From JBKQVT01 sp963804825 (lineage in GTDB: Bacteria > Planctomycetota > Planctomycetia > Pirellulales > Thermoguttaceae), in the NCBI GenBank assembly GCA_963804825.1, contig CAWDRV010000006.1, forward strand, positions 310,001 through 374,000: DNA of 64,000 nucleotides. Direction: 5' to 3'. The notes under the pieces are model-generated. The model had not been told where the DNA came from. It ran no database searches and saw only the letters and a list, made by a program, of their open reading frames with translations. Positions 39,138 to 48,339 of the stretch are shown here, piece by piece (the first letter of the stretch is position 1; the number at the start of each line of letters is the position of its first letter). A program made the position numbers and the translations under genes.

Positions 39138-40113
39138 GTGAATCCGCTGCTAGTCGGCCTCGCCGTGTTCGTGGGAGTGACCGCCTTGGTCGGCGCCATG
39201 GTGTTGCTGTGGCGCCAAAAACCCGGCAGCCGCCTGGAAGAACGCCTGGACTTGCTGACCGGCGTCAATACGCCGGCGGCCGCCAGGGACGGTCTGTTGA
39301 AACAGGCCAGCGTGCTGGCACACCCGCTGGACCAGATGCCGGGGTTGATCGACACCCTGGTGGAGCGTTTCAGCCATTTCAATCTGCAACGGCTGTTCGA
39401 CCAGGCCGACACGTCGCTGACGACCAGCAAGATGGCGCTCCTTTCGATGGGCCTGGCCGCGGTCGGCGCCGCGCTGGCGGCCGTTCTGAGCTTCCCCGCC
39501 GCGTTGGTGCCGCTGGCCGGCGCCGCGTTGGGATCGGTGCCGCTGGGCTGGGTGCTGTATCGCCGCCGCAAGCGTTTGAAGCTCTTTGCCGCCCAGTTGC
39601 CCGACGCCTTGGAGATGCTTTCCCGCGCACTGCGCCGGGCAAAGCCTGAGCTTCGGCTTCAACATGGTGGCCACGGAAATGGGGGCGCCGATCGGCAAGG
39701 AATTCAACCGCGTCTTCGAGGAGCAAAACCTCGGAATTCCCATGGAGGAAAGCCTCGGAAGTCTCGGCGCTCGGATTCCCAACCTCGACCTGAAATTCTT
39801 CATTACCGCCATACTCCTGCAACGCCAAACCGGCGGCGACCTGGCCGAAATCCTCGACAAGATCGGCAGCCTGATCCGCGACCGGTTCCGCATCTGGGGG
39901 CAAGTCCAGGCGCTGACCGGCGAAGGACGCCTGTCCGGGGTCGTCCTGCTGGCGCTGCCGCTGGTGCTGTTCGTGACCGTGTACCATTTGAATCCGCATT
40001 ACGTCTCGTTGCTGTTCACGGATCCGATGGGCAAAAAGATGCTGACCTTCGCCGTCATCATGCAGATCGTCGGCGCGCTGGTCATCAAAAAGATCGTCAA
40101 CATCAAGGTGTAA
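39138..40113 (+). CDS. tadB: Tad pilus membrane protein TadB (frame break)
   Basis: Inner-membrane platform protein of the type II secretion F family. About 326 codons. An N-terminal helix (VGLAVFVGVTALVGAMVLLW), a pair of helices in the middle (MALLSMGLAAVGAALAAVLS), then the T2SSF domain (FGFNMVATEMGAPIGKEFNR, DLKFFITAILLQRQTGGDLA) and C-terminal helices (GVVLLALPLVLFVTVYHLNP). Starts with GTG directly after the tadA stop. A break near 39645 is repaired by one GC pair. Forms a heteromer with TadC. Confidence 0.88.
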
Positions 40114-40119
40114 AACGCC

Positions 40120-41095
40120 GTGATTCTCGCCGATGCACTGCTGAATTTCGAGCAACTCGTTCCGGTGGCGACGTTCGGCCTGTTCGCCGTCGTGGCGTGG
40201 TGGTTGCTGGGGCTGGTGGCCGACAAAAAGCCGCGCGCGTTGGAGCGGCTGGCGGAATTGAAGAATCCCCGCCTTCACCGCTCCCAGCAGCCCGAAGCCC
40301 TCTTGAAGCGCTCCGATCCGATGACCAAGGTCCTGGAAAGGGCGACCCCGGCGCTGGCCGCGCCCTTGCAGCCCAGGAGCGAAGCCGAACTGGGCAAACT
40401 GAAAACGAAACTGGCCAACGCGGGCTTCCGCGGCGAAGGGGCAGGACCCCTCTTCCTGGGCCTGAAATTCGTCGGACTGTTGGCCGCCTTGTTCGTCGGC
40501 GGCGGCGCCGTGATCAGCGTCAAGGGCATCAACCAAAGCGCCATGTTGACGGTCGCCGTGCTGACCGCGATCTTCTTCTACTTGCCCGACATGGTCGTCA
40601 GCCTTTCTGGCCCGCAGCCGCCAGCAGGCCATCTTCCTCGCCCTGCCCGACGCGCTGGACCTGATGGTCGTCTGCGTCGAGGCCGGATTGGGACTGGACC
40701 ATGCCATGCGCAAGGTCAGCGAGGAGATGAAACGGACGCACCGGGTGCTGTCGGAGGAATTGGCCCTGACCAATTTTCACTTGCAAATGGGGCGTCCGCG
40801 GGCAGAAGCCCTGCACGAACTGGGGGTGCGGACCGGCGTTTCCGACCTCCGCTCGCTGGCGGCGGTGCTCATCCAGGCCGACAAGTTCGGCTCCAGCATC
40901 GCCCAGGCGCTCCGCGTGCAAAGCGAGTCGTTGCGCACCCGACGCCGGCAATTGGCCGAGGAAAAGGCGGCCAAAACCGCCGTCAAACTCATCTTCCCCC
41001 TGGTCCTCTTCATCTTCCCCGGCATCTTTGTCGTCCTGGTGGGCCCCACCGCCATCACCATCGCGCGGGAAATGCTCCCCAGGATGCAAAAATAA
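40120..41095 (+). CDS. tadC: Tad pilus membrane protein TadC (frame break)
   Basis: Second T2SSF-type platform protein. About 326 codons. Helices: TFGLFAVVAWWLLGLVAD, FVGLLAALFVGGGAVISV, LTVAVLTAIFFYLPDMVVS and KLIFPLVLFIFPGIFVVLV. The F domain has ALPDALDLMVVCVEAGLGLD and RTGVSDLRSLAAVLIQADKF, characteristic of TadC. Start is GTG, six bases after tadB. The break near 40603 is repaired by one GC pair. Secretin, prepilin peptidase and TadZ genes are not in this part. Confidence 0.88.
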
Positions 41096-41203
41096 TCCGA
41101 TTGGCGAGACTAGGACGTTCCGGCAAGACTCGCTGCGACCTTGCCACCCAAGGTGGCCGATAGGGATATAAGGAAGGTTAGGGCTGCAAGGAGGACGCGT
41201 GCC

Positions 41204-41792
41204 ATGACGTCTCGATCGCTTTGGACCGCCGCTCTGGTTCTGGCTGCCGGTTTCGGCGGGACGGCTCCCGCACAAGCGGAGGGTCTCCGGGAGTTCTTCA
41301 AGGGGGTCGCCGAGGATACCGCCCGCAGAAATTGCTGGCCAGCGCCCTTTCTCTATCCCGCCCGACAGGCGGCACGCGAACCCTTCGCCAACATGGTCGC
41401 CAACGGTTGGGAACGGGAAAACATGCTCGCCGATCAGCACTTCGAGACGGACACGGGCAAGCTGAACGCGGCCGGACAAGCCAAGGTCCAGTGGATTCTC
41501 AACGACGTGCCCGAACAGCACCGCCGCATCTTCATTCACCGCGCGCGAACAACCCAGGAAACGGCGGCACGCATCCATACGGTCGAGGAGTTTGTCGTCC
41601 AGTCGGTCACGCCCAAGGAATACCCCCCCATCTTGGAATCCAAGAGGTCGGCGGAAGGCTATTCCGCAGAGTCGTACGATACCGTCCAGCGAAAATTCCG
41701 AGAGGCACTGCCGGAGCCCAAACTGAACGTCCTCGGATCAAGGCGGCTCGGGCACGTCGGGCGGGTCAAGCCCGTCGAGCGGTTCGCATTAG
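41204..41792 (+). CDS. Exported protein found with planctomycete tad genes (frame break)
   Basis: About 197 codons. Signal peptide LWTAALVLAAGFGGTAPAQA; mature part RNCWPAPFLYPARQAAREPF, ANMVANGWERENMLADQHFE and QVQWILNDVPEQHRRIFIHR-like text. The sequence pattern is shared by small exported proteins next to planctomycete pilus operons; function unknown. AAGGAGG precedes the ATG. Restoring two bases near 41735 gives a Gly/Ser-rich end (GGSGTSGGSSPSSGSH) and a TAG at 41790-41792; without that, the frame runs on into the next gene. The gap 41793-42022 holds a partial CGCTTGCG palindrome and no gene. Confidence 0.65.
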
Positions 41793-42022
41793 TTTCCGTT
41801 GCGGAAACACACCTGCGTGCACTCAGCGAAACCGCAAGCGAGTCGTGCCGCCCAATTCAAGATTTCCCAGACACCGCGTCTACCGTATTTTATTGTCCAC
41901 GCCCCAATAGAGTTGATGTTACCGGCAAGAGCTTCCTAATCTTCCAGATCAATTGCAGGATCGGCCGGCCGGCGGTCGATTCACTAGATGATACCTGGCC
42001 TGGGATGCGCAGGAGGTGCACG

Positions 42023-43146
42023 ATGGGAAGGGATTTCCACGGATTGCGGGCTTGGACGCGGAGAGTCGGCCTTGGGGGCGTCCTCTTCTTTGCCGCGTGG
42101 CGTCCATGTTTTGCCCAAGACGGAAGTACGACGTTGAACTTGCCGCCGGCGACGGTCCTGCCCGGTTCCAACGGGGCTACCCAAGGCGGCAAGGTCCTGC
42201 CGGCCGGTCCCTCGAAGGCGGCCACGAACGATCCCATCTCCTTGAACAGCGTGGCGAAGCCCGGCGTCGAACTGTACGTGGCGGTGGCCCGGCTCTACGA
42301 GGAAAACGGAAGGCTGGCCGAGGCCGAGCAGCAATACCAGAGGGGGTTGAAGGAATCGCCCAAAGACCTCCGCGCCCTGCTGGGATATGCACGCCTGAAA
42401 GATCGTCTCGGCCAGAATGAGGAGGCATTGAACCTCTACGGACAGGCCGTCAAAGCGCACCACGACGAGCCTTCCGTCTACAATAATCTGGCCGTGCATT
42501 ACGCCCATCGGGGAATGTTTTCCCAAGCGGCCAACGCCATGCAGTACGCGATTCGGCTGCGGCCCAAGGAAGTCAAGTACCGCAACAACATCGCGACCGT
42601 GCTGATCCAGTTGGGCCGTCCGCAAGAGGCCTTCGTGCAACTATGCGCCGTGCATGACGAGGCAGTGGCCCATTACGATCTGGGTTTCCTGATGGTCCGG
42701 ATCGGACAGCCGCAGGCGGCCTCCCATCAATTCTCTCTCGCCTTGCGATTGAATCCGTCGCTGGCCCAAGCCAGGCAGTGGCTCGACCGCCTGAACGGTC
42801 GCTCCATCGCGGCGCAGGGGCCGCCGCCGACGATGATCGGGCCGTCGGCGCCGCCGTCGGCGCCGCGGTCCAATCCGCAGCAAGAGCCGCAGGTGGCAGC
42901 CCGCACCGCGCTGCCAGCCGGTGTAGCATGGGCCGCCGATGGGCCGCCGGTGGTCGTGCGTCCCACCGACGCACGGCCGGAGCGGTCGCAGGGGCTGCAA
43001 CCGCCGGAATCGGCCGAGACCCAGCGGTTGCCGCCGGTTGCCGACCGTCTGAACGCCACGCTGGAATGGCCGGGGTCTGCGGAGCCGCCGCGAGAGGATC
43101 CGCGGCGCAACTGGCCCCGCTGCCTCCGGACAGCCAAAACCGGTAG
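42023..43146 (+). CDS. Exported TPR protein, TadD-like (frame break)
   Basis: About 375 codons. ATG 42023 was chosen because AGGAGG lies 6 bases before it. Signal peptide RVGLGGVLFFAAWRPCFAQD. Three or four TPRs: ELYVAVARLYEENGRLAEAE, DLRALLGYARLKDRLGQNEE, PSVYNNLAVHYAHRGMFSQA and VKYRNNIATVLIQLGRPQEA. The C-terminal third is Pro/Ala-rich and disordered. TadD proteins are pilotins or scaffolds of the Tad secretin. One C restored near 43100 (CCC to CC) gives the ending APLPPDSQNR and a TAG, which is the first part of a TTATGC palindrome. Confidence 0.75.
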
Positions 43147-43164
43147 GTTATGCGGTGGCATAAC
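43144..43164. repeat. TTATGC palindromic repeat, short copy
   Basis: TAGGTTATGCGGTGGCATAAC, related to the double copy at 6354-6419. Its TAG is the probable stop codon of the TPR gene. Confidence 0.65.
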
Positions 43165-43209
43165 GCTCTTGGCCAGCCGCGCATTGCATCATGCGGAAGC
43201 CCCGTTGCT

Positions 43210-43229
43210 CGCTTGCGGTTTCGCAAGCG
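43210..43229. repeat. CGCTTGCG-GTTT-CGCAAGCG palindrome
   Basis: Perfect 8-bp arms with a GTTT loop. Same type at 37733-37752 (AAGG loop); partial copies near 32014, 41826 and 4389. Lies between convergent genes. Confidence 0.8.
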
Positions 43230-43262
43230 ACGCGGAACGGCAGAAACTACCTCTAAGCCGCA

Positions 43263-44093
43263 CTACTGCTGTTCCACGCGGTGATCTGCGGGGAGTCCGG
43301 CCGGCTTGCGACGCACGGCAATGGGACCGTCCTGGCGGCGAAGGATCGCCACCAGGCTGGACCCGGCCGCGTACCCTTGCGGCCGCCGGCCCTGCAATGC
43401 CCGCAGCAAGCGCCGCGATTCGCCCGCCAGAATGAGCTGCAAGAGGAAATTGACCGGCCGGCTGGGCAACCAGAAATCGGTGCCGACCTTTCCGGCCGCA
43501 TGACCGCGGCGGCGGTTCCTCGCCCGCACCAGCCGCACCACGGGGAGCAATCGGGCGTTGAAGTACGAGAGCAGCCGCGTGGCGACGGGCAGCCCGGCCC
43601 AGGTCATTTCCAGCCGTGCCCGATCGTATCGCCGATAGTGCCCGAACGACTCGTCATGCTCCGTCCATAGCGTCGGGTCGGCCGGAACGGTCAGGAGAAG
43701 ATGGGTCCCCGGCTCGGCCGCCGCAAGGAGTTCCGACAGGAAAGCGAAATCGTCGCTGACGTGCTCCAGGACGTCCATGAGCAGGATGAGCCGGGCCTGC
43801 CCGATCAGGGGACCGAGGTCCTCGGGGGCCCGACCTTGGAGGAAATGGACCTTGGGATATCGAGGTCGCGCCAGGTCGATGGCCTCGGCGGAGGTGTCGA
43901 TGCCGATCGCGCGGTACGAGTCGGCCAGGAAGCCGATATTGCCGCCGGTCCCGCAGCCGACGTCGATGACCGTGGCGCCGGGCGAAGGGGGCAGGACGGC
44001 GCCGGCGAGCTGCCGCATGATCTGCCGCCGCCCGACAAACCACCAATGGCGCTGTTCGATCTCGGCGTGAAGTCGGAACTGCTCGGTCTGCAT
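43263..44093 (-). CDS. SAM-dependent methyltransferase
   Basis: 276 aa class I methyltransferase. ATVIDVGCGTGGNIGFLAD is motif I; AIGIDTSAEAIDLA holds the acidic residue binding ribose; LILLMDVLEHVSDDFAFLSE is motif III; HLLLTVPADPTLWTEHDES follows. The opening HAEIEQRHWWFVGRRQIM is typical of methyltransferases found in polysaccharide and sugar clusters. Start ATG is 2 bases after the murB stop. C-terminal hydrophobic stretch RPVNFLLQLILA may contact the membrane. Acceptor unknown. Confidence 0.85.
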   Translation of the reverse strand: MQTEQFRLHAEIEQRHWWFVGRRQIMRQLAGAVLPPSPGATVIDVGCGTGGNIGFLADSYRAIGIDTSAEAIDLARPRYPKVHFLQGRAPEDLGPLIGQARLILLMDVLEHVSDDFAFLSELLAAAEPGTHLLLTVPADPTLWTEHDESFGHYRRYDRARLEMTWAGLPVATRLLSYFNARLLPVVRLVRARNRRRGHAAGKVGTDFWLPSRPVNFLLQLILAGESRRLLRALQGRRPQGYAAGSSLVAILRRQDGPIAVRRKPAGLPADHRVEQQ

Positions 44094-44095
44094 GT

Positions 44096-44975
44096 CTACC
44101 AGATTTCGATTTCCAACTCGAGGTCCACGCCCAGCCGGTCGCGGACCTGGCTGCGGATCAACTCGATCAGGCGGAGCACGTCGGAGCTGGTGCACTCGGG
44201 CTCGGCGACGATGAAATTGGCGTGCCGGTCGCTCACCACGGCGCCGCCGATGCGGGTGCCCTTCAGTCCCGCCTTCTCGATCAACTCGCCGGCGCTGGCG
44301 CCGCGGGGGTTCTTGAAGACGCAGCCGGCGCACTGATGGCCCATCGGCTGGGCCGCCTTCTTGACGATCCACTGTTTCTGCATTCGCCGGGCCAAGTCGG
44401 CGGGATCGTCTTCCTCGAGTTGGAAACTGCCCTCGAGGATCACCAGGTCGTCGAGACTGCTCTCGCGGTAGCCGAAGAAGAGGTCGTCGCGGCCGCGTTG
44501 GTGGACTTCGCCGGCCGCGGTCAACACGGTGGCGCCGCTGGTCCATTGCCCGATGTCGCCGCCGTGCGAGCCGGCGTTGCCGTGCAGCGCGCCGCCGAGC
44601 GTGCCGGGAATTCCGATGAGCGTCTCCAATCCGGCCAGGCCGCGATGGACCGCGGTCGTGACGATCCGACCCAGGACGGCGCCCCCGCCGGCGACGATCC
44701 GCCGCACGGACACCTCGATCTTGCAGAACTCGGGGGCGGACAACTTCACGACCAGCCCGGGAATGCCCTCGTCGCGGACCAAGATGTTGGAACCTTGCCC
44801 CAACAGCCGCACGTCGATCCCTTCCTGCTGCGGCGCGCCCGACCAGCGCGACCAATTGGTCGGGGTTCTCCGGCTCGGCGAAGAATTCGGCCGGACCGCC
44901 CAACTGGAACCAGGTGTGCATCGCCAGCGGCTCAGCCCGCCGCACGATCTCGTCGAAATCGCTCCAAAAAACCAT
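44096..44975 (-). CDS. murB: UDP-N-acetylenolpyruvoylglucosamine reductase (frame break)
   Basis: FAD enzyme that completes UDP-N-acetylmuramic acid for peptidoglycan. About 294 codons. HTWFQLGGPAEFF opens the FAD domain; LGQGSNILVRDEGIPG, PGTLGGALHGNAGSHGGDIG and CAGCVFKNPRGASAGELIE are family motifs (short type IIb-like form). ATG 44975 was chosen; a TTG two codons earlier is also possible. A break near 44830 is repaired by one GC pair. It overlaps the murC end by 44 bases. Its presence supports a normal peptidoglycan wall. Confidence 0.88.
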
Positions 44976-46417
44976 GACCAATCCTTCCTATGTCGCCTGC
45001 CCCAACGGTCAACAGTACGTCGCCGGGAAGCAAGTGGGTTTCCAGCACGCCCGCTATTTCCTCGCCCGCGTGGACGTCCAGCGTCGCGCCGCCGCCGGCC
45101 CGCACCTGCCGGGCCAGGACGGCCGCCGTCACCTCCCCAGGATGGGGTGGACCTTCCCGGGCGCGGAATATCTCCGCCACCAGCACCCTGTCGGTATTTT
45201 GCAGGCTGGCGGCCAGTTCGTCCAGCAGGCGCTCCGTTCGTGACGCCTGGTGGGGTTGAAACACGCACCACAGCCGCCGGCCGGGGAACATCTGCCGCAC
45301 CGCGTCCAGCGTGGCCGACACCTCGGTCGGGTGATGGGCGTAGTCGTCCACCACCACGATCCCGCCCGCGGCGCCCAACACCTCCAGCCGGCGGTGCAAC
45401 CCTTCAAACGTGCCCAGTGCGGCGATAATATCGGCCGGTTTGGCCCCGGCGGCCGTGCTCAAGGCTGCGGCGGCCAGGGCATTGAGCACATTGTGTCGGC
45501 CCGCCACCCGCAATTCCACCTCGCCCCACGGCTGCGAGCGATGATGGATTTCAAAGCGGTAGCGGCCGGCCTGGGCGGTCAGATTCCGGGCCGACCAATC
45601 GGCCCCGGGAGACATTTCCCCGAGACGGAAGGTTTCCACGCGGCAGCCTACGCCCGCCGTTGCCCGCCTGGTCGCCGCACAATCCTCGCGGAGGAGCAAC
45701 AGCCCATCCTTCGGAGACCGACGCGGCGAACTTGGCAAAGGCCGCCTCAAGCTGCTCCGGCGAGGCATAGCAATCGAAATGGTCGGGCTCGATTCCCAAG
45801 ATGGCGGCATCGTGCGGCTGCAAATGAAGAAAATTGCCGCGATATTCGCAGGCCTCGACCAGCACCAGGTCTCCGCGTCCGCAGCGCCCGCCCGAGCGGG
45901 CCCCAAGCGGCACGGCGCCGAAGACGGCCGTGGGGTCCAAGCCCGACGCGACGAGGACATGGGCGGTCATGGCAGCGGTGGTCGATTTCCCGTGGGTGCC
46001 GGCCACGGCCAGCCCCCGTTTGCCCGACATGAGCCGACCGAGCATTTGGGCGTAGCTGAGCGTTGGGATGCCCAGTTCGGCGGCCCGACGCAACTCGACG
46101 TTTTCCGGCGGAACGGCGATGGAGTAGACCAGCAGGTCGATGTCCGGCGAAATGTGGGCGGCCGCGTGGCCGGGAAACGCGGAAATTCCCCCCCAATGCA
46201 ATGGGGGGGCGTGGGCGGCTGATTCATTCCGACACCCCAAGCCCACCCGTTGCAACGGGTGGGAATTCCATGTTGGGGCGTTCATATCCGACCCGCTGAC
46301 GGTCCAGCCGGCCTGGAGCAACACGTCGGCCAACGCGCTCATGCCGGCGCCGGCAATGCCGACCAGGTGGGCCCGTTGGGCTCGCTGCACGCCGGTTTCC
46401 CCCCGAAACATTTTCAC
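44932..46417 (-). CDS. murC: UDP-N-acetylmuramate-L-alanine ligase (frame break; palindromic insert)
   Basis: ATP-dependent ligase adding the first amino acid of the peptidoglycan stem. About 496 codons. HLVGIAGAGMSALADVLL is the N-terminal UDP-binding loop; AVAGTHGKSTTAAMTAHVL is the ATP-binding P-loop; VDDYAHHPTEVSATLDAV is the C-terminal motif. A GTG overlapping the SIMPL stop (or ATG at 46411) is the start. Between GSDMNAPTW and GHAAAHISP about 30 residues (HPLQRVGLGCRNESAAHAPP) are encoded by a palindromic element not seen in other MurC. A break near 45715 needs one GC pair. Confidence 0.88.
46181..46269. repeat. Two-hairpin palindromic element inside murC
   Basis: CCCCCCCAATGCAATGGGGGG forms one hairpin and CCCACCCGTTGCAACGGGTGGG (centre TTGCAA) another, with GGAATTCC-like ends. 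It is read through in frame in the N-terminal domain of MurC. Confidence 0.85.
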
Positions 46418-47349
46418 TTATCCTTTTCCAGCAGCCGGAACTTGGCCGTCACTGAAACGCTGAAGGAACACGGTGCGTTTACGTCCGTGGAGAAAATTTC
46501 GTTTTGGTCTAGGCTCATCGAATACATGAAGGGGGTACTGTTACTGAAGGAACTGAGGTCAAGGAGCGGGCCGCGTTGCATCCCGGCCGCCGTGGCTAAT
46601 TCTGTGGCATGGCTCTTGGCCTTGGCGAATGCGTCGGCCATGGCCGCCTCGCGCTGTTTTCGCGAAACCTTGAAGCCATAGAGGAATTGAACCGCGGAGT
46701 AGGGCACGTTCGATGTCGCGGTGGGCGCGTCCGAATTTTCGCCCGCGGCCTTTTCCGCCGCGGCCTTGGCGCCGATCAGATCGGCCTCGAGAATCCGTTT
46801 TTTCAGCTTTTCGGCCTTCAGAAGCATGGCCTCGTGCCCGTCGGCCTCTAGCGGCCAGTCGGCCAAGATCATCGCCGAAACGAAGACCTTTTGGGCGTCA
46901 CCGTCCGACGGCGGCGCGTAGGGTTGCCACGACGATGGCGGAGGCGCCAGGGGCGCCGGCGGCGCCACGGGCGGCGCTAACACCGGCCCGTAGGAGTTGG
47001 GGCCAGTAGAAGGGTAGGTCGAATAAGGATTGGCAGGAGCAGAATACCGGTACGCCGGTATTGGCTTGCCATCGCCGACGACAATCGAGTCGGCATTGGC
47101 GCCCGCCGCCTTGATTTTCTTGACCGTTGCCTCGCGGCGGTCCTTCAGTTTTTCCAAGGCGTCGGCCAAGGTCTTGCCGTCGCATGAAACCTCCACGTTC
47201 ACGCGCAGGCTCGTGGGCGTCAACTTGACGACAGCCCCGCCATTGCTCGACACCGTGGCGCCCTTCTCGTCCTGGGCCAGCCCGGCGCTGCACCAGAGCA
47301 AGCCCGCGGCAACGAGAATCCAACTCCTCCTCGAAAAGACTCGACTCAT
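46414..47349 (-). CDS. SIMPL-domain (DUF541) exported protein
   Basis: 311 aa. Signal peptide SWILVAAGLLWCSAGLAQDE, then a SIMPL/DUF541-type fold: NVEVSCDGKTLADALEKLKD, AAAEKAAGENSD, YGFKVSRKQREAAMADAFAK and FSVSVTAKFRLLE. A Pro/Ala/Tyr-rich linker (VLAPPVAPPAPLAPPP) interrupts the domain. SIMPL proteins are periplasmic or surface proteins of uncertain role. The stop overlaps the murC GTG start. The gap to uppS holds the GCCAGCAGTGGCACCC palindrome. Confidence 0.75.
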   Translation of the reverse strand: MSRVFSRRSWILVAAGLLWCSAGLAQDEKGATVSSNGGAVVKLTPTSLRVNVEVSCDGKTLADALEKLKDRREATVKKIKAAGANADSIVVGDGKPIPAYRYSAPANPYSTYPSTGPNSYGPVLAPPVAPPAPLAPPPSSWQPYAPPSDGDAQKVFVSAMILADWPLEADGHEAMLLKAEKLKKRILEADLIGAKAAAEKAAGENSDAPTATSNVPYSAVQFLYGFKVSRKQREAAMADAFAKAKSHATELATAAGMQRGPLLDLSSFSNSTPFMYSMSLDQNEIFSTDVNAPCSFSVSVTAKFRLLEKDK

Positions 47350-47494
47350 GACTACAGCCTCCTTCTTGGTGGTTTCCGTGTTCCCGACCGTTGCGGGGCG
47401 ACATGGGATCCGCAAACCGCGTGGGTAGATGCGCATTTTAGAGAAAACGCCAAGAATGGAGAAGTCCAGTGTGGTTCATCTCAGCTAGTCTGAT

Positions 47495-47559
47495 GGGTGC
47501 CACGGTTGGCTTGTCCAACCGTGTTTTCATCGCTGCTGGGCAAGCCAGCAGTGGCACCC
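47495..47559. repeat. GGGTGCCAC...GTGGCACCC nested palindrome
   Basis: Outer arms GGGTGCCAC and GTGGCACCC enclose two inner hairpins: GGTTGGCTTGTCCAACC and CTGCTGGGCAAGCCAGCAG. A third distinct repeat type for this genome. Confidence 0.9.
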
Positions 47560-47584
47560 GCTCGCTGCGCCGCGACCACACTTT

Positions 47585-48337
47585 CTATCCCAGGCCGCCG
47601 AAACGCCGGTCGCGGGCGGCGAAACTCCGCAGGGCCTCGTGGAGTTGCGCCTCGGTGAAATCGGGCCAACACAGATCGGTCACCCAAATCTCGGCATAGC
47701 TGATCTGCCAGAGCAGAAAATTGCTCACCCGCATCTCGCCGGCCGTGCGGATCAACAGGTCGGGCTCGGGCATACCGGCCGTGTAAAGATGGGCGTCCAG
47801 GGTCCGCTCGTCGATCTGGTCCGGCTCGATCTTGCCGGCCCGGACTTCCTCGGCGATGCGGCGGACGGCATCGACCAACTCCGCCCGGGCGCCGTAGTTG
47901 ATGGCCAGGCAAACGACCATGCCCGTGTTGTCGCGGCTGAGGGCCACCGTCTTGTCGATTTCGCGCAGTGCTTCCTCGGGCAGGCCGTCGCGGCGGCCGA
48001 TCACCACCACCTTGACGTTGTGCTCCATGATGGTGTCGCGCTGTTGGACCATGTACTGCTGCAAGAGTCCCATGAGGAAATCGAGTTCCTCTTGCGGGCG
48101 TTTCCAGTTCTCACTGGAAAAGCAGTAGAGCGTGAGCTGGCGGATGCCCAGCCGGACACATTCCTCGGTGACGCGGCGAACGCTCTGGACGCCGTGGCGA
48201 TGGCCCTCGACGCGGGCCAGGCCGCGCTGCCGGGCCCAACGCCCGTTGCCGTCCATGATGACGGCCACGTGGCGGGGCATCTTTTCCCGCGGCACCCCGG
48301 GCAGTTCGCTGGCCGTCGCTGGTGTGGGCGTGGACAT
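47585..48337 (-). CDS. uppS: Isoprenyl (undecaprenyl) diphosphate synthase
   Basis: 250 aa cis-prenyltransferase making the lipid carrier for peptidoglycan and glycans. HVAVIMDGNGRWARQRGL carries the catalytic Asp; LTLYCFSSENWKRP and DLLIRTAGEMRVSNFLLWQ are the other signatures. Start ATG lies 2 bases after the purA stop, so the two are coupled. Intact frame. Confidence 0.93.
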   Translation of the reverse strand: MSTPTPATASELPGVPREKMPRHVAVIMDGNGRWARQRGLARVEGHRHGVQSVRRVTEECVRLGIRQLTLYCFSSENWKRPQEELDFLMGLLQQYMVQQRDTIMEHNVKVVVIGRRDGLPEEALREIDKTVALSRDNTGMVVCLAINYGARAELVDAVRRIAEEVRAGKIEPDQIDERTLDAHLYTAGMPEPDLLIRTAGEMRVSNFLLWQISYAEIWVTDLCWPDFTEAQLHEALRSFAARDRRFGGLG

Positions 48338-48339
48338 GG

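Noticed and set aside
41141..43435. One 764-codon protein spanning the Tad-associated and TPR genes
   Set aside because: The frame joins two proteins only because of lost bases; a second signal peptide and AGGAGG ribosome-binding site at 42011 mark a separate gene.
43263..44981. One protein joining MurB and the methyltransferase
   Set aside because: It results from the murB frame break; the methyltransferase has its own start right after the murB stop.
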